From NCBI RefSeq assembly GCF_002000025.1, contig NZ_MUZV01000010.1, positions 62,001-126,000 on the forward strand: a DNA stretch of 64,000 bases. Direction: 5' to 3'. Positions within the stretch are counted from its first letter, which is position 1; every line of letters begins with the position of its first letter. The stretch is from Cognaticolwellia aestuarii (GTDB lineage Bacteria; Pseudomonadota; Gammaproteobacteria; Enterobacterales; Alteromonadaceae). The notes under the pieces are model-generated. The model saw nothing but the letters and a program-made list of their open reading frames with translations. It ran no database searches and was not told the DNA's origin. The translations under genes were made by a program, and so were the position numbers. Of this stretch, positions 19,625 through 29,847 are shown piece after piece.

Positions 19625-20944
19625 TTAATCTGCCTGTGGTATTTTTAAGGTTTGGCCAATTCTGACAACATTCGATTTGAGATTATTTGCTGATTTTAAT
19701 TGACTGACTGAAACTTTATAGCGTTGTGCCACAACGGAAAGTGACTCGCCACGGCTAATTTTATGCTCTCGAACACGAGCAGCAGCAATCAGTGTGCCAT
19801 CGGGCGCATTATGAGCAAAGTAATCATCAACAGCGGTATATATAGCTTTAGCCAATTTCTGTTGGTGATGCGCATTGTTCAATCGTTTTTCTTCTTGTGG
19901 GTTAGAAATAAAGCCAGTTTCAATTAGTACTGATGGAATATCAGAAGACTTTAACACCGCTAAGCTTAAACGTTCAGGCTTCTTTTTGTGTAATTTGGTC
20001 ACTTTCTTCAGTTGTTTGACAACATGCTCAGCAAAGTCATAACTACTCGCCATAGTGTATTCTTTTTTCATGTCAGCTAAGGCTATCGCTAAGTTATTAT
20101 CTTTGGTTTTTCTGATAGTTTCTCCCGCGCCGCCTAGTAACTCTGAATTTTTTTCTCGATTTTGGATCCATCGGGTAAACTCTGAATCTGCGCGACGCGT
20201 TGCTTGCACTAATACTGATGCACCATTAGGTTTCGACGATGTAAAGGCATCTGCATGAATAGAAATCAGCAAGTCCGCCTTAGATTTCCTGGCTAACTCT
20301 GTTTTGCGATTGTGGTCAACATAGTAATCACCACTGCGGATCATTACAGCTTTTAACCCGGGCTTTTTATCGATTAAATTCGCTAGCTTTTGCGCTATTT
20401 TTAACGTGACACGTTTTTCATAAGTACCCGCTGCCCCGATTGAACCTGGGTCTTCACCGCCGTGACCAGCTACAATCGCAATGACAATATCGCGTTTACC
20501 TAGATTGTTATCATTTTTTTCAATACTTCGGCTCTTTTTATCGTAGAGATCAATGACCAAACGATCACCATATTGTCCTGCTGGAGCAAGTGGAAAAACT
20601 GAAACTCTGAAGTCTTCCGCTAATTCAAGTACTAAACGAGTACTGCCTTTTTCTTTTGAAGTACTGGTACGAATTTTTTTTACTCGACGATCGGTATTAA
20701 TGGCTGACATTAATGCGGCATTGTTTTTACTATTTTTAAAATCTATGACTAAACGGTAAGGTGATTTTAAAGGAAAGTATTTAAAATCAGGTTTTTCACT
20801 GAGATCAAAAACAATTCGTGTATTTTCTGGCGCTGGCCATATCCGCACACTTTCGATGCTATTACTTGCATAAGCAACAGCCGATAGGCCGATACACAAC
20901 AAAAATACCGTCAGTAATTGTTTTATATAGCTCACTAAACGCAT
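19625..20944 (-). CDS. amiB: N-acetylmuramoyl-L-alanine amidase with AMIN and LysM domains
   Basis: Periplasmic zinc amidase that cleaves septal peptidoglycan during daughter-cell separation. Of 439 residues, 1-26 are a signal peptide ending in VAYA. The AMIN domain at about 28-135 targets septal peptidoglycan. The Amidase_3 domain at about 150-375 has zinc-binding elements in [23 protein letters not shown] and [11 protein letters not shown] single LysM repeat is at about 393-437. AmiB enzymes require activation by EnvC, and an envC gene lies at 46.8 kb in this window. It follows tsaE by 127 bp and precedes mutL by 7 bp. Confidence 0.95.
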   Translation of the reverse strand: MRLVSYIKQLLTVFLLCIGLSAVAYASNSIESVRIWPAPENTRIVFDLSEKPDFKYFPLKSPYRLVIDFKNSKNNAALMSAINTDRRVKKIRTSTSKEKGSTRLVLELAEDFRVSVFPLAPAGQYGDRLVIDLYDKKSRSIEKNDNNLGKRDIVIAIVAGHGGEDPGSIGAAGTYEKRVTLKIAQKLANLIDKKPGLKAVMIRSGDYYVDHNRKTELARKSKADLLISIHADAFTSSKPNGASVLVQATRRADSEFTRWIQNREKNSELLGGAGETIRKTKDNNLAIALADMKKEYTMASSYDFAEHVVKQLKKVTKLHKKKPERLSLAVLKSSDIPSVLIETGFISNPQEEKRLNNAHHQQKLAKAIYTAVDDYFAHNAPDGTLIAAARVREHKISRGESLSVVAQRYKVSVSQLKSANNLKSNVVRIGQTLKIPQAD

Positions 20945-21071
20945 TAAATTTATTACCTCTAAAAAGACACGATCTGAAATAACTCATACATTGGTTATTT
21001 TCTTATTATATTCTCAAACTATACTGAACGAACACGTAACATACGTAGCCGCTATTCATATGTAGTGGTAA

Positions 21072-21587
21072 TTACTCCGCTAATTTTGACAGTAAATTTT
21101 CACCTAAAATCGTTTTAGCATGCAGAGAGATTTCGCGTTGCTCGTCATGGTAGGCTAAATCTATAATCATATCTGGTGCAGGTAACATACCTTGGCCTTT
21201 TTCGGGCCACTCAATAAAACTACAACTCGTACTATTAAAATAGTCTCTAATTCCCATGTATTCTAGTTCTTCAGCATCAGCTAAACGATATAAATCAAAA
21301 TGATAGACCTGCCAATCAGGTAAATCATAAGGTTCAACTAAGGTATAGGTTGGGCTTTTAACATGACCTACATGTCCCATTCCTTGAACAAACCCACGCG
21401 TTAATGTGGTTTTCCCTGCACCAAGGTCACCATTAAGAAAAACAACAACACCTTGTTTTAGCTCATTTTTTACAATATCAGCAAGTTGTTTTCCCATGGC
21501 TATTGTTGCCAGTTCATCTGCTAATATATAATTTTTTTTCGTTGTAAAATCATTCATTTTATCGTTATTACTTCTAAAGTATCGCAT
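21072..21587 (-). CDS. tsaE: tRNA threonylcarbamoyladenosine biosynthesis ATPase TsaE
   Basis: ATPase partner of TsaB/TsaD in making t6A at position 37 of ANN-decoding tRNAs. The 171 residues contain Walker A GDLGAGKTT near 54-62, the conserved SPTYTLVEPY near 79 and the HFDLYRL motif near 96. The family is usually about 155 residues; the extra N-terminal ten residues suggest the true start may be the in-frame ATG at 21557. It follows nnr by 11 bp, as yjeF-yjeE in E. coli. Confidence 0.95.
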   Translation of the reverse strand: MRYFRSNNDKMNDFTTKKNYILADELATIAMGKQLADIVKNELKQGVVVFLNGDLGAGKTTLTRGFVQGMGHVGHVKSPTYTLVEPYDLPDWQVYHFDLYRLADAEELEYMGIRDYFNSTSCSFIEWPEKGQGMLPAPDMIIDLAYHDEQREISLHAKTILGENLLSKLAE

Positions 21588-21598
21588 CTATAGCGTAA

Positions 21599-23119
21599 TT
21601 ACCATTGGTTAATTAGCCGTTGAATTTCGGGCGATAAATCACTCGCCAACAGGCCTATTTGCCCGTGTTTTTGAGTAATAATATCAGCTGCAAGGCCATG
21701 AATATAGACACCTAAACGTGCAGCACTCAATATATCACTTGTTTGTAAAATTAGCGCACCAATGATACCACTGAGTACATCCCCCATACCACCACTTGCC
21801 ATGCCTGGATTGCCAGTGCGGTTAATCCAAGTAGTATTACCATCAGATATCAATGTGCCTGCCCCTTTGAGTACGCATATTCCACCATATTGCAAAGCAA
21901 TTTTTTTCACCGCAGAAAAACGGTCTGCTTCTACCTCTGCTGTCGAACAAGCCAGTAAAGCCGCAGCCTCACCTGGATGAGGAGTTAATATCCATTGATT
22001 ATTTTTTAGTGGTTTTTTCGCCAGTAACCTTAAAGCATCGGCGTCAATCACTTTCGACTGTGGTAATTGAATGACAAAATCAAATAAAGCTTGTGACCAA
22101 TTATCTTGCCCTAACCCTGGCCCTAGAATAATGCTTTTAGCTTTATCTAAAACCGGCGAGCAACTCAATGTTTGTAGAGAATTTGCGGCTATCATCACCT
22201 CAGGCCGACGAGTCAATAAGGGAGTTCTAGACATTTCATGACAACAAACGCCAACCAACGAGGCGCCTGAACGCAACGCTGCTTCAGCAGCTAAACAAAT
22301 TGCTCCGGTATAAGCATGGTGTCCTCCCACGGCTAATAAAAGTCCAATATGGCCTTTATGGCTACACGGTAATCGTGGCGATATAACCGGTAAGTTTTGC
22401 TTATTTTGTACCAAACAAAGCGCTTTAGTGAGCTGTGCTAAGGCATGATTAGCAGCTAATGTTTCCAGTTGTAGCTTACCAACAAAATTAGCCGCTTGCC
22501 CGCTTAATAAACCTTGTTTATAGGCTATCAATGTTACCGTTAACGTTGCTTTGACTGCCACTGTCGATATTGTCCCTAAGTCAGCGTTTAGACCTGAAGG
22601 AACATCAACTGACACGCGAGGGCATAACGTATTGTTGATCTCTGTAATCAACTCCACATATGGAGCAGACAAATGCCCGTTGAAACCAATTCCGAATAAA
22701 CAATCAACCAGTAGATCGCCTTGAAAGTCTTTAACGGTTTGCTGAACTAATGCAACATCATGATAAAACATAATCTTTATCGGTAAACCGTCAAGCTGCT
22801 CCAACGCGAGTTTAGCATTATCAGCAATTGATTCTCGTACCCCGTTCACAACAACGGTTACCGAAAAACCCGCTTGATGCGCCAATGCTGCAATAATATA
22901 GCCATCGCCACCATTATTTCCTTTACCACAAATAATAATGAGCTTTCGGGCATCGGGAAATTTTTCTTTTATTTGCTGAAAAACTGCGGCTCCAGCTCGC
23001 TGCATTAATTGCCATAGGTTAATACCTATCAGTTGCGCTGCATCAGCTTCATAGCGCTGTAGTTGATTAACCTTATAAGTATGATGTGTTAAACTTCTCG
23101 ACACTTGCAATACCACCAT
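21599..23119 (-). CDS. nnr: Bifunctional NAD(P)HX epimerase / ADP-dependent NAD(P)HX dehydratase
   Basis: Repairs hydrated, inactive NADH and NADPH. The N-terminal YjeF epimerase domain (about 15-225) has GKGNNGGDGY near 64-73. The C-terminal dehydratase domain (about 240-500) has the ribokinase-like GNPGMASGGMGDVLSG near 433-448 and HPGEAAAL near 380. The 506 residues match the fused bacterial form. The gene is divergent from queG; the 5' ends are close, and the longest queG frame would overlap it. Confidence 0.95.
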   Translation of the reverse strand: MVVLQVSRSLTHHTYKVNQLQRYEADAAQLIGINLWQLMQRAGAAVFQQIKEKFPDARKLIIICGKGNNGGDGYIIAALAHQAGFSVTVVVNGVRESIADNAKLALEQLDGLPIKIMFYHDVALVQQTVKDFQGDLLVDCLFGIGFNGHLSAPYVELITEINNTLCPRVSVDVPSGLNADLGTISTVAVKATLTVTLIAYKQGLLSGQAANFVGKLQLETLAANHALAQLTKALCLVQNKQNLPVISPRLPCSHKGHIGLLLAVGGHHAYTGAICLAAEAALRSGASLVGVCCHEMSRTPLLTRRPEVMIAANSLQTLSCSPVLDKAKSIILGPGLGQDNWSQALFDFVIQLPQSKVIDADALRLLAKKPLKNNQWILTPHPGEAAALLACSTAEVEADRFSAVKKIALQYGGICVLKGAGTLISDGNTTWINRTGNPGMASGGMGDVLSGIIGALILQTSDILSAARLGVYIHGLAADIITQKHGQIGLLASDLSPEIQRLINQW

Positions 23120-23142
23120 TATCGTTTGAACATTCAGCTGCC

Positions 23143-24288
23143 ATGACTACATCTACTATTAACTATCAAGATTTAACAGAAAAGATCAAGCTTTGGGGCC
23201 AAGAGCTTGGTTTTTCCCAAGTAGGCATCAGCGATGTTGACTTATCTAAGCATGAAGCCGCACTAACTCGTTGGTTAGAGAATAACTATCACGGCAATAT
23301 GGATTATATGGCGCGTCACGGTTTAATGCGAGCAAGAGCAAAAGAGTTAGTCGAAGGCACACTTAATGTTATTAGTGTTCGTATGGACTACTTACCTACT
23401 GATGCAAAGTTTGCCAAAATTTTAAAAAATAAAGATCATGCCTATATCAGTCGTTATGCCTTAGGTCGTGATTACCACAAACTCATACGTAAGCGTTTAA
23501 AGCAACTTGGGGAAAACATTAAGGCACATTGTGAACACTTTAATTATCGCCCTTTTGTCGATTCCGCGCCAATACTTGAAAGACCGCTAGCCGAAAAAGC
23601 TGGGTTAGGCTGGGTTGGTAAACATTCCTTACTGATTAACAAGCAAGCTGGCTCATGGTTTTTTCTCGGAGAACTACTCGTTGACCTACCTTTAATACCA
23701 GATACTAAGCCAGAAAACGATTGCGGTACTTGTGTTGCTTGTATAAAAATTTGTCCAACACAGGCAATTGTAGAACCTTATGTTGTTGACGCTAGACGCT
23801 GTATTTCGTACCTAACAATAGAATTACGTGATGCTATTCCTGTCGAGTTTCGACCATTGATCGGTAATAGAATTTATGGCTGTGATGACTGCCAATTAAT
23901 TTGTCCATGGAATAAGTTTGCCAAACTTGGCAGTGAAGACGACTTCAAACCTCGGCAGAACTTAGATAATATCGCGTTATTGACCTTATTTGCATGGGAC
24001 GAGCAGACATTTTTAAACAAAACTGAGGGGTCACCTATTCGCCGTATTGGTTTTCAATGTTGGCAACGCAATATAGCTGTCGCAATAGGCAATGCTGATT
24101 TTTCCACGCGTAATATTGAAGCACTAACAGAAAAGCTACTGGAGGCAGAGCCTATGGTTGCCGAGCATATTGAGTGGGCAATAGCGCAACAGACATTGAA
24201 ACAACAAGCATTAGATACAGATAAAAATTTGCGCTTAACGGCACGCTTAATTCGCTCGGTTGAAAAAGGTATGCCGCGCGATGCTTAA
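23143..24288 (+). CDS. queG: Epoxyqueuosine reductase
   Basis: Cobalamin- and iron-sulfur-dependent enzyme for the last step of queuosine formation in tRNA. Two ferredoxin-type cysteine clusters are visible: CGTCVACIKICP and CDDCQLICPW. The conserved RYALGRDYHK and DSAPILERPLAEKAGLGWVGK stretches are also present. I chose the ATG at 23143 (MTTSTINYQ), since a start at 23086 would add 19 residues not seen in the family and overlap the divergent nnr gene. A C-terminal HEAT-like tail follows the clusters. Confidence 0.95.
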   Translation: MTTSTINYQDLTEKIKLWGQELGFSQVGISDVDLSKHEAALTRWLENNYHGNMDYMARHGLMRARAKELVEGTLNVISVRMDYLPTDAKFAKILKNKDHAYISRYALGRDYHKLIRKRLKQLGENIKAHCEHFNYRPFVDSAPILERPLAEKAGLGWVGKHSLLINKQAGSWFFLGELLVDLPLIPDTKPENDCGTCVACIKICPTQAIVEPYVVDARRCISYLTIELRDAIPVEFRPLIGNRIYGCDDCQLICPWNKFAKLGSEDDFKPRQNLDNIALLTLFAWDEQTFLNKTEGSPIRRIGFQCWQRNIAVAIGNADFSTRNIEALTEKLLEAEPMVAEHIEWAIAQQTLKQQALDTDKNLRLTARLIRSVEKGMPRDA

Positions 24289-24306
24289 GTGATAAACCAC
24301 CTTATG

Positions 24307-25950
24307 TTATGTGTTTAATTTTTGCCATTTAGTCAATAAATCAGTAAAAACGGTCGCACTTTGACCTTCAAGATTTAACGAGGTTAACTTAGCAATAGTA
24401 TTATCAATGAGCTTAATATGCTCTGGCTCTGCTAGTTCTTCTTGCTTGATTTTCATCAATATTTTAAATTGACTAAAAAGCAGTTTAACATTGTCAGGAT
24501 TAATTTTTAATGCTTGTTCAACGGCATTAAGTGCTGGCAAAAAACGACTTTTTTGGAAGTGCTCAACCGCCATAGTATTGAGCTTTTTAGCACTAAAATG
24601 TATTTCCTCTCGTTCTTGAGTTTCCTGGGCAATGTAGCGTCTGATCACTTGGCTATTCAGCGAATCACCGGCGATTTGGTTCTTAATCGCTTCAAGCAAC
24701 AACACAGCATCTTCACGCATGCCCAATTCATGCAATACTTTCACACGATCTAAATTGTCTTCTAAAACCGTACTTGGTTTAAGTGACATATGGTTTTCAA
24801 CCAGTTTTTTCGCTTTACTCTGTTCATCTTTGACATTATGTAACCGGGCTTTCACCACCAACAATTGTTGTTTAAAAAAGTTCGCATCTTCACGATCACT
24901 TTCCAATTGTTTGATATAACGTTCGGTTTGCTGCAATATCACATCAGCACTTTCATCGGGAGTTGAGCACACAAGATCTATACCGGATCTAATCACATTT
25001 AGTATCAGTTCCGGTGAGTCATGAATAGAGTTTTTTGCTTGTTGTGCAATATTACGAGTTGCAAGGTACTGACCTTTATGATCATGAGTTAAACGTGCTA
25101 AATCCCAGGATTTCTTATTACGTTCAATATTCCTCGGGGCCAATTCCATAGCCTTTTTGATTTCTTCATAAGCTTGCTGATATTGCTCTTGCTCAATAAA
25201 ATATTGCGCCATCATATCGTGAGCACCAAAACGTGTTTCAGGCTTATCGATAAGCGTTTTGATCATGTCTCTTATTTCATCTAAACGCCCTTGTTTCAAT
25301 AAAGCTTTGGCATAGCCTAGATAAACCCAAGAGTAAGGATATTCTTTTAATAGCTCCTGATAAAAAACTTCCGCTTCTTCAAATTCAAGTAACGAAAGAT
25401 AAGATTCTCCTTTAATACGATTAATATTAGGGTAAAAGTGCGCTAGCTTTTCATTTTTCAGGTGCCTGTCGGCAAAATAGATGGCTTTAGCATAGGCTTT
25501 TTTATCAATGGCACTATTAATGTTAAACAGTACTTGTTTGATTTTTAGCGTTGAAATTAAACGGGTTCGTACTTTTTTTATCGCAAGCGGCTTAGTCCAA
25601 AAATCATCAGGTTGTAATTCAATAATAGAATTGACTAAAGACTCATTTGTTTCTGTACTGAGAAAGATCAAAACGGTAGTTTTAGTGACGTGGCCTTTAA
25701 ATTTAAGCTCTTCTAGTAAATGAAAGCCGTCTTTGTCACTCTTGACATTAAAAGCACAAATAATGATATGAAAATGCATTTCATCACACAACCTCAAACC
25801 ATAATAAGAATTTTGTGCACAACGTATTTCCTTAATGCCCAAAGCAAATAAACTTTCTTTTAATACGCTATGTACTAATAAATTATCATCGATAATCAAG
25901 ACATTAAGTTGATCTAACTGTGCTAAGGGATTTTTTTCAATTTCTTCCAT
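24307..25950 (-). CDS. Pseudo-receiver and TPR-repeat protein
   Basis: A 547-residue cytoplasmic protein with an N-terminal CheY-like fold (about 14-135) and a long helical TPR region (about 140-540). The receiver keeps the acidic pair DD at 21-22 and the lysine in WTKP at 120. The position of the phosphoacceptor Asp is occupied by Ala (CAF at 65-67, where relatives have C-D-Y). Phosphorylation at that site is therefore not expected. The TPR part suggests a scaffold or partner-binding role. It is last in an apparent operon with a DUF1289 gene (31 bp gap) and a degenerate hybrid-kinase gene. The partner and output are unknown; the operon context suggests it may receive its signal by binding the kinase-like protein rather than by phosphate. 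Confidence 0.8.
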   Translation of the reverse strand: MEEIEKNPLAQLDQLNVLIIDDNLLVHSVLKESLFALGIKEIRCAQNSYYGLRLCDEMHFHIIICAFNVKSDKDGFHLLEELKFKGHVTKTTVLIFLSTETNESLVNSIIELQPDDFWTKPLAIKKVRTRLISTLKIKQVLFNINSAIDKKAYAKAIYFADRHLKNEKLAHFYPNINRIKGESYLSLLEFEEAEVFYQELLKEYPYSWVYLGYAKALLKQGRLDEIRDMIKTLIDKPETRFGAHDMMAQYFIEQEQYQQAYEEIKKAMELAPRNIERNKKSWDLARLTHDHKGQYLATRNIAQQAKNSIHDSPELILNVIRSGIDLVCSTPDESADVILQQTERYIKQLESDREDANFFKQQLLVVKARLHNVKDEQSKAKKLVENHMSLKPSTVLEDNLDRVKVLHELGMREDAVLLLEAIKNQIAGDSLNSQVIRRYIAQETQEREEIHFSAKKLNTMAVEHFQKSRFLPALNAVEQALKINPDNVKLLFSQFKILMKIKQEELAEPEHIKLIDNTIAKLTSLNLEGQSATVFTDLLTKWQKLNT

Positions 25951-25981
25951 TAATCATCCTGTTACCCCTAATGCTAAGCGA

Positions 25982-26191
25982 CTATTTATCTAGCTGTTGT
26001 TGACGTTGCTGGCATTGACTCAAGACTGATTTCTTTCCTGTCGCATCAAGTTGCCGCCATGCCATGATTTCATCAATATGACGAAAACAACCTAAGCAAA
26101 TATCAGCCTCATTTAAACAGCAATTACGCACACAAGGACTGGCAATATCATCCTCAACATTATTTATTGGCTGGTGGTATTTAACGCTCAT
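25982..26191 (-). CDS. DUF1289 family small cysteine-rich protein
   Basis: A 69-residue protein with the DUF1289 pattern: SPCVRNCCLNEADICLGCFR with cysteines spaced for metal or iron-sulfur binding, then the EIMAWRQLD segment. Function in the family is unknown. Its ATG overlaps the stop of the upstream kinase-like gene by 4 bp, so the two are translationally coupled, and it lies 31 bp before the pseudo-receiver TPR gene. Confidence 0.88.
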   Translation of the reverse strand: MSVKYHQPINNVEDDIASPCVRNCCLNEADICLGCFRHIDEIMAWRQLDATGKKSVLSQCQQRQQQLDK

Positions 26192-29100
26192 ATTGACTCT
26201 GCAAACTCAGTTAACTGCTCTATGCATAGTTTGAGTTGATTTAGCTGCGCTTGCAATTGTTCTTTTTGCAGTTCTGATACTGACTGATCAGAAAGCTCGG
26301 CATTGTCAGCATGACTATTTATTTGCTTTAATACCAGGTCTAACGCCGTGCATTGTACCAACAAAGGCTCTGCGGCAATGACTTTTGCTAGTATAGTCAA
26401 GGATTTTGAAGACTGTAAAGCCAAATGATAGTTTTGCCGTGCTAAAGCGTGCTCTAAAGCTAGTGCGTGCGCATGAATGTCCAACACATATTCATCTAAC
26501 ATAAAAGCCGCTAGTTCTGCTGAGCCTTGATTGTCAGCATACTGAGCTAAATCAAAAGCATTATCGGATAAGTGAAATTCTGCTGAGACTTTAGCAGTAT
26601 CAAACAGCGATGCTACATCAACCATATCGAAATCTAACGTTTGCTCAGCATGACTAAGCACTGACGCGGCCTGTTCCCCCACGGCAGTATTACTCATTAC
26701 TTGCTCAGGTAATGTCAGTGAATTTATTTCAGCAGAAACCTTATTACAATCAGTTTTTAGCCAAGGCGATAGTTGCTCAATTAACAATGCGACATCCAAT
26801 TCAGCTGTTACCTCACCACGATACCAAGTTTCAGGTAACGTCAAACAACTCAAGTCAGTTTTATCGCTTTCATTATCCAGTAACGAAAATACACCTCGAG
26901 CATTATCTGCACAGTGATTGAGCGTTAATTGGGTCGGCAAAAATTCACTCATTACCACTAAATAACGCCCCGACTGCCACAAGCGATCTAAACGTTCTTG
27001 TTGAGATACCAAGGTAATTTGTAGCCCAAGCCATGGTAATACTCTGATTAATGTTTGGTATTTGTGCAACGCTGCTACACCAAGTAAAATTTCTACCTGT
27101 GTTGGAACAAACTTATAATCTGCGAACGTTTCTGCTGCGAGCAAAAGATTCATCTGATTTTTATTGTTTTTTAGCTGTACAACACTAGCCACGAGTTCTT
27201 GAGCAAACCATGGTAAATTACAGTTACTAAATAGCCCTCTACTTTGCAAAACATGACAACAAAAAGGCTGGATAACTAATATTTTTGGCAGTAGCTTTTC
27301 GGGAAGTGTCGCTAAATGCCGAGTCACTAAATCATAATCAGAAGCATATACTTCCGGTGATAAAATAATAATATCAACATGGTTTTTGCTTAAATGATTA
27401 ACACTGATTTGTCGTCGGAATAATGACAGATCTTGCATCGTTTCAACGATGGCTTTGCTATTGATAAACTGCTGGCAAATTCTGCTGCGACTACTTTTAT
27501 CCGTTGCAATAACTAAAATAGAGCATTTATTGAGCTTTATCGGTGCATCATGATTATTTTGATTATGCTGTTCAGCAATAACCGACGGTAAGTGAAAAGA
27601 AAATTTACCTGTTGCTCCTAACTGCTGAGCAGCTTTATCACTAACGTTAAAAACTAACTGCAAATCACGTAAATAGCTTTGATTCGTTATTTGACTCTCT
27701 GGAGATACTTCGTTGTCAGCGGCCAACTGTTCAATAATTTGAAACAAGCTTTTAGGCGCTGATGCGTTATTAATCTCAAAGCTGACTTTTAGTATTTGTT
27801 GATCAGAGTTGACATTAACTAACTGAACATCGATAACAAGCTCAACCCCATACTGTCCTGCCAGCATAATTTGGCAGGTGGTATCAATCATGGCTTGAAA
27901 TAACTCACTTTCAAGTGTGACAAAACTCGCGACATTACTAGCAACATTCATATAAACAACATTATTATTAGCTACTTGCTGTAAGCCAATATTAAGCAAC
28001 GCAGTCTGCAGCTCATTACTTAAGTTAACCGTACTCAGGGTTAAAACAAAATCGTCTCGACGTAATTGCGCGCTAATTCTTTGTTGTTCACTCCAGCAAA
28101 ATAACTGCTGTAATTGTTGATAGGCATGCTGTTCATCACCACGATCCAACGACAGTATTTGTCTTTCCTGCATAGCTGAACTAGACATCTCGATAATATG
28201 TTGAAAGCTTGTCATAGCAGTCAGCTTGTCTTCTTGATTTTGCTGTTTAAGTTTTCGTTGAAGTTGGCTGTTTTCGTCTTTCAATAGACGTAAGGCCTCG
28301 GCACTAGATAAGCTGCCACACCATGTACTATCGATATATTCGATGGTTACTGTAATAGCCTTTCCTTGTCTGCTGGTTAAGGACGCTCTTTCAATACTTT
28401 GATGCTTCTTCGCTTGACGAGCAATCGACAAAACAGTGCGAACATCAGTTCGGCTAAAGCAATGTCGCCAATGTTGAGCCCTAAAGTCGACAGCTAATAA
28501 TTTGCAGAGTTGCTGCTGCTTTTTCTTTGACTCTATTGGCAGCTGAAAAAACACACAACCACTATGACGAGACATAGCACCTGCATATTTTTGAAATTGT
28601 AGCCGTTGTTCTTGAAAGTCAGCTTCGCTATGCTCAGGGCGGGAAAGCTGTTTGATCTGTGTAATAATTTCGCTAATTTCATAACTTACAGGAGTAATAT
28701 CTAGCTGCTCTGTGCTAACTACTGCCTGTACAGTTGCCACCCCTTTAATACCGCAATGTTTTATTTTTCGCCGTATACTGAATAGTGTCATGATAAAAAT
28801 GAGAGCAAGCAAACAAAAGAAAGCAGTAACTAACCAAATAATATCTTTAGCCTGCAAGCTTATATTCGTTAGCGATAACCACTTCCCTAGTTGCTGTTCA
28901 AACAACGAAGGTTTGAGGGCTGGAATAGTCAGTTGTTTCTCAAATAACGGCATCAACTCAGCTTTTTGTTGCCCAAGTTCTACTTGGACAGTATTTGCCC
29001 TACGGATTTGCCCTCGCCATTTTTCAAAAGTACTTTGCTCGCTAAGAAGCAAGGCATATAACACAGACGTTTGTTCGAATAGTGAGTTTTCTTGCTGATT

Positions 29101-29826
29101 TTTATCGACAATATTAGCTTCGTTCGCCAGCCATTGTTTTATTTCATGATTTATTTGCTGCTGAATATAATCAAAATTAACTAAGTCATATTGAAGATCA
29201 AGTTGATTAAACATCACCAAAGCGTCAATGAGAGCTTGCTGAAATTGCCGGTTAGTATTTAAGTTGCTCACTAAACCACTTAGTGCCTTTGCTCTGATGG
29301 CAGTAACTCGATCGGTTAAGTTATCTTGTGTTATTTGTCGGTATAATTCCTGCTGTTGCTGGCTTTGCGTTGTGATTAAATTTGACAAACTGTCAGCAAC
29401 TAGCGTTAATTGTATGATGGCATTATCTTTAAGCTGACTATTTCGCCGTTCATTATCTACTAAACTTTGTACATTTTCAGCTTGGCTTTGCATGCGCTGT
29501 ATTAAGCGTTCAATCAACCGTCGATTGTTGCGGCTTAAAGCAGAAATATCAGCTAAATTACTATTGAGTGCTTGGTAGTTATCGCCAAACTTCGTTGCAT
29601 ACTTACTATAGATCATCTCATTAAGCAGACGCTCATGCTTGCTCAATAGTTGTTGCTTCTGACTGTATTCTTCAATCATCGGTACTTGCTGATATTTTAC
29701 AACAGCTAAGTCTTGCTCATGTTGAAAGTAAAGCGCCCCTCCAACCAAACAAAGCAAAAAAAAACTCAAGCCCAATAATATAAAACGGCTTGAAAGCTGA
29801 CGGTATAACGGCAGAGTTGAATCCAT
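26188..29826 (-). CDS. Degenerate hybrid histidine kinase-like membrane protein
   Basis: A protein of about 1212 residues. Positions are counted from an upstream TTG at 29847; the ATG at 29826, seven codons later, is the likelier start. A first membrane helix at 22-41, a helical periplasmic region of about 290 residues, and a second helix at 336-356 frame a sensor-like module. The cytoplasmic part follows the order of a hybrid kinase: a coiled coil near 510-545, an ATPase-like region ending in GATGKFSFHLP, one or two receiver-like stretches, and a C-terminal HPt-like helical bundle. I find no H-box, no N- or G-box residues, no receiver Asp, and Ser in place of the HPt His (QSSKSL). It may signal by conformation rather than phosphate. 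It is first in an operon with DUF1289 and the pseudo-receiver TPR protein. Confidence 0.75.
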   Translation of the reverse strand: MDSTLPLYRQLSSRFILLGLSFFLLCLVGGALYFQHEQDLAVVKYQQVPMIEEYSQKQQLLSKHERLLNEMIYSKYATKFGDNYQALNSNLADISALSRNNRRLIERLIQRMQSQAENVQSLVDNERRNSQLKDNAIIQLTLVADSLSNLITTQSQQQQELYRQITQDNLTDRVTAIRAKALSGLVSNLNTNRQFQQALIDALVMFNQLDLQYDLVNFDYIQQQINHEIKQWLANEANIVDKNQQENSLFEQTSVLYALLLSEQSTFEKWRGQIRRANTVQVELGQQKAELMPLFEKQLTIPALKPSLFEQQLGKWLSLTNISLQAKDIIWLVTAFFCLLALIFIMTLFSIRRKIKHCGIKGVATVQAVVSTEQLDITPVSYEISEIITQIKQLSRPEHSEADFQEQRLQFQKYAGAMSRHSGCVFFQLPIESKKKQQQLCKLLAVDFRAQHWRHCFSRTDVRTVLSIARQAKKHQSIERASLTSRQGKAITVTIEYIDSTWCGSLSSAEALRLLKDENSQLQRKLKQQNQEDKLTAMTSFQHIIEMSSSAMQERQILSLDRGDEQHAYQQLQQLFCWSEQQRISAQLRRDDFVLTLSTVNLSNELQTALLNIGLQQVANNNVVYMNVASNVASFVTLESELFQAMIDTTCQIMLAGQYGVELVIDVQLVNVNSDQQILKVSFEINNASAPKSLFQIIEQLAADNEVSPESQITNQSYLRDLQLVFNVSDKAAQQLGATGKFSFHLPSVIAEQHNQNNHDAPIKLNKCSILVIATDKSSRSRICQQFINSKAIVETMQDLSLFRRQISVNHLSKNHVDIIILSPEVYASDYDLVTRHLATLPEKLLPKILVIQPFCCHVLQSRGLFSNCNLPWFAQELVASVVQLKNNKNQMNLLLAAETFADYKFVPTQVEILLGVAALHKYQTLIRVLPWLGLQITLVSQQERLDRLWQSGRYLVVMSEFLPTQLTLNHCADNARGVFSLLDNESDKTDLSCLTLPETWYRGEVTAELDVALLIEQLSPWLKTDCNKVSAEINSLTLPEQVMSNTAVGEQAASVLSHAEQTLDFDMVDVASLFDTAKVSAEFHLSDNAFDLAQYADNQGSAELAAFMLDEYVLDIHAHALALEHALARQNYHLALQSSKSLTILAKVIAAEPLLVQCTALDLVLKQINSHADNAELSDQSVSELQKEQLQAQLNQLKLCIEQLTEFAESI

Positions 29827-29847
29827 GAATGGGTAAAATCCTAACAA

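Noticed and set aside
23086-23142. N-terminal extension of queG from an upstream ATG
   Set aside because: It would overlap the divergent nnr start and adds residues not seen in the family; the ATG at 23143 fits better.
28712-29098. 128-codon plus-strand frame inside the pseudo-kinase gene
   Set aside because: It is antisense to a long continuous frame with clear membrane helices; composition is Cys/Ser-rich as expected for a shadow.
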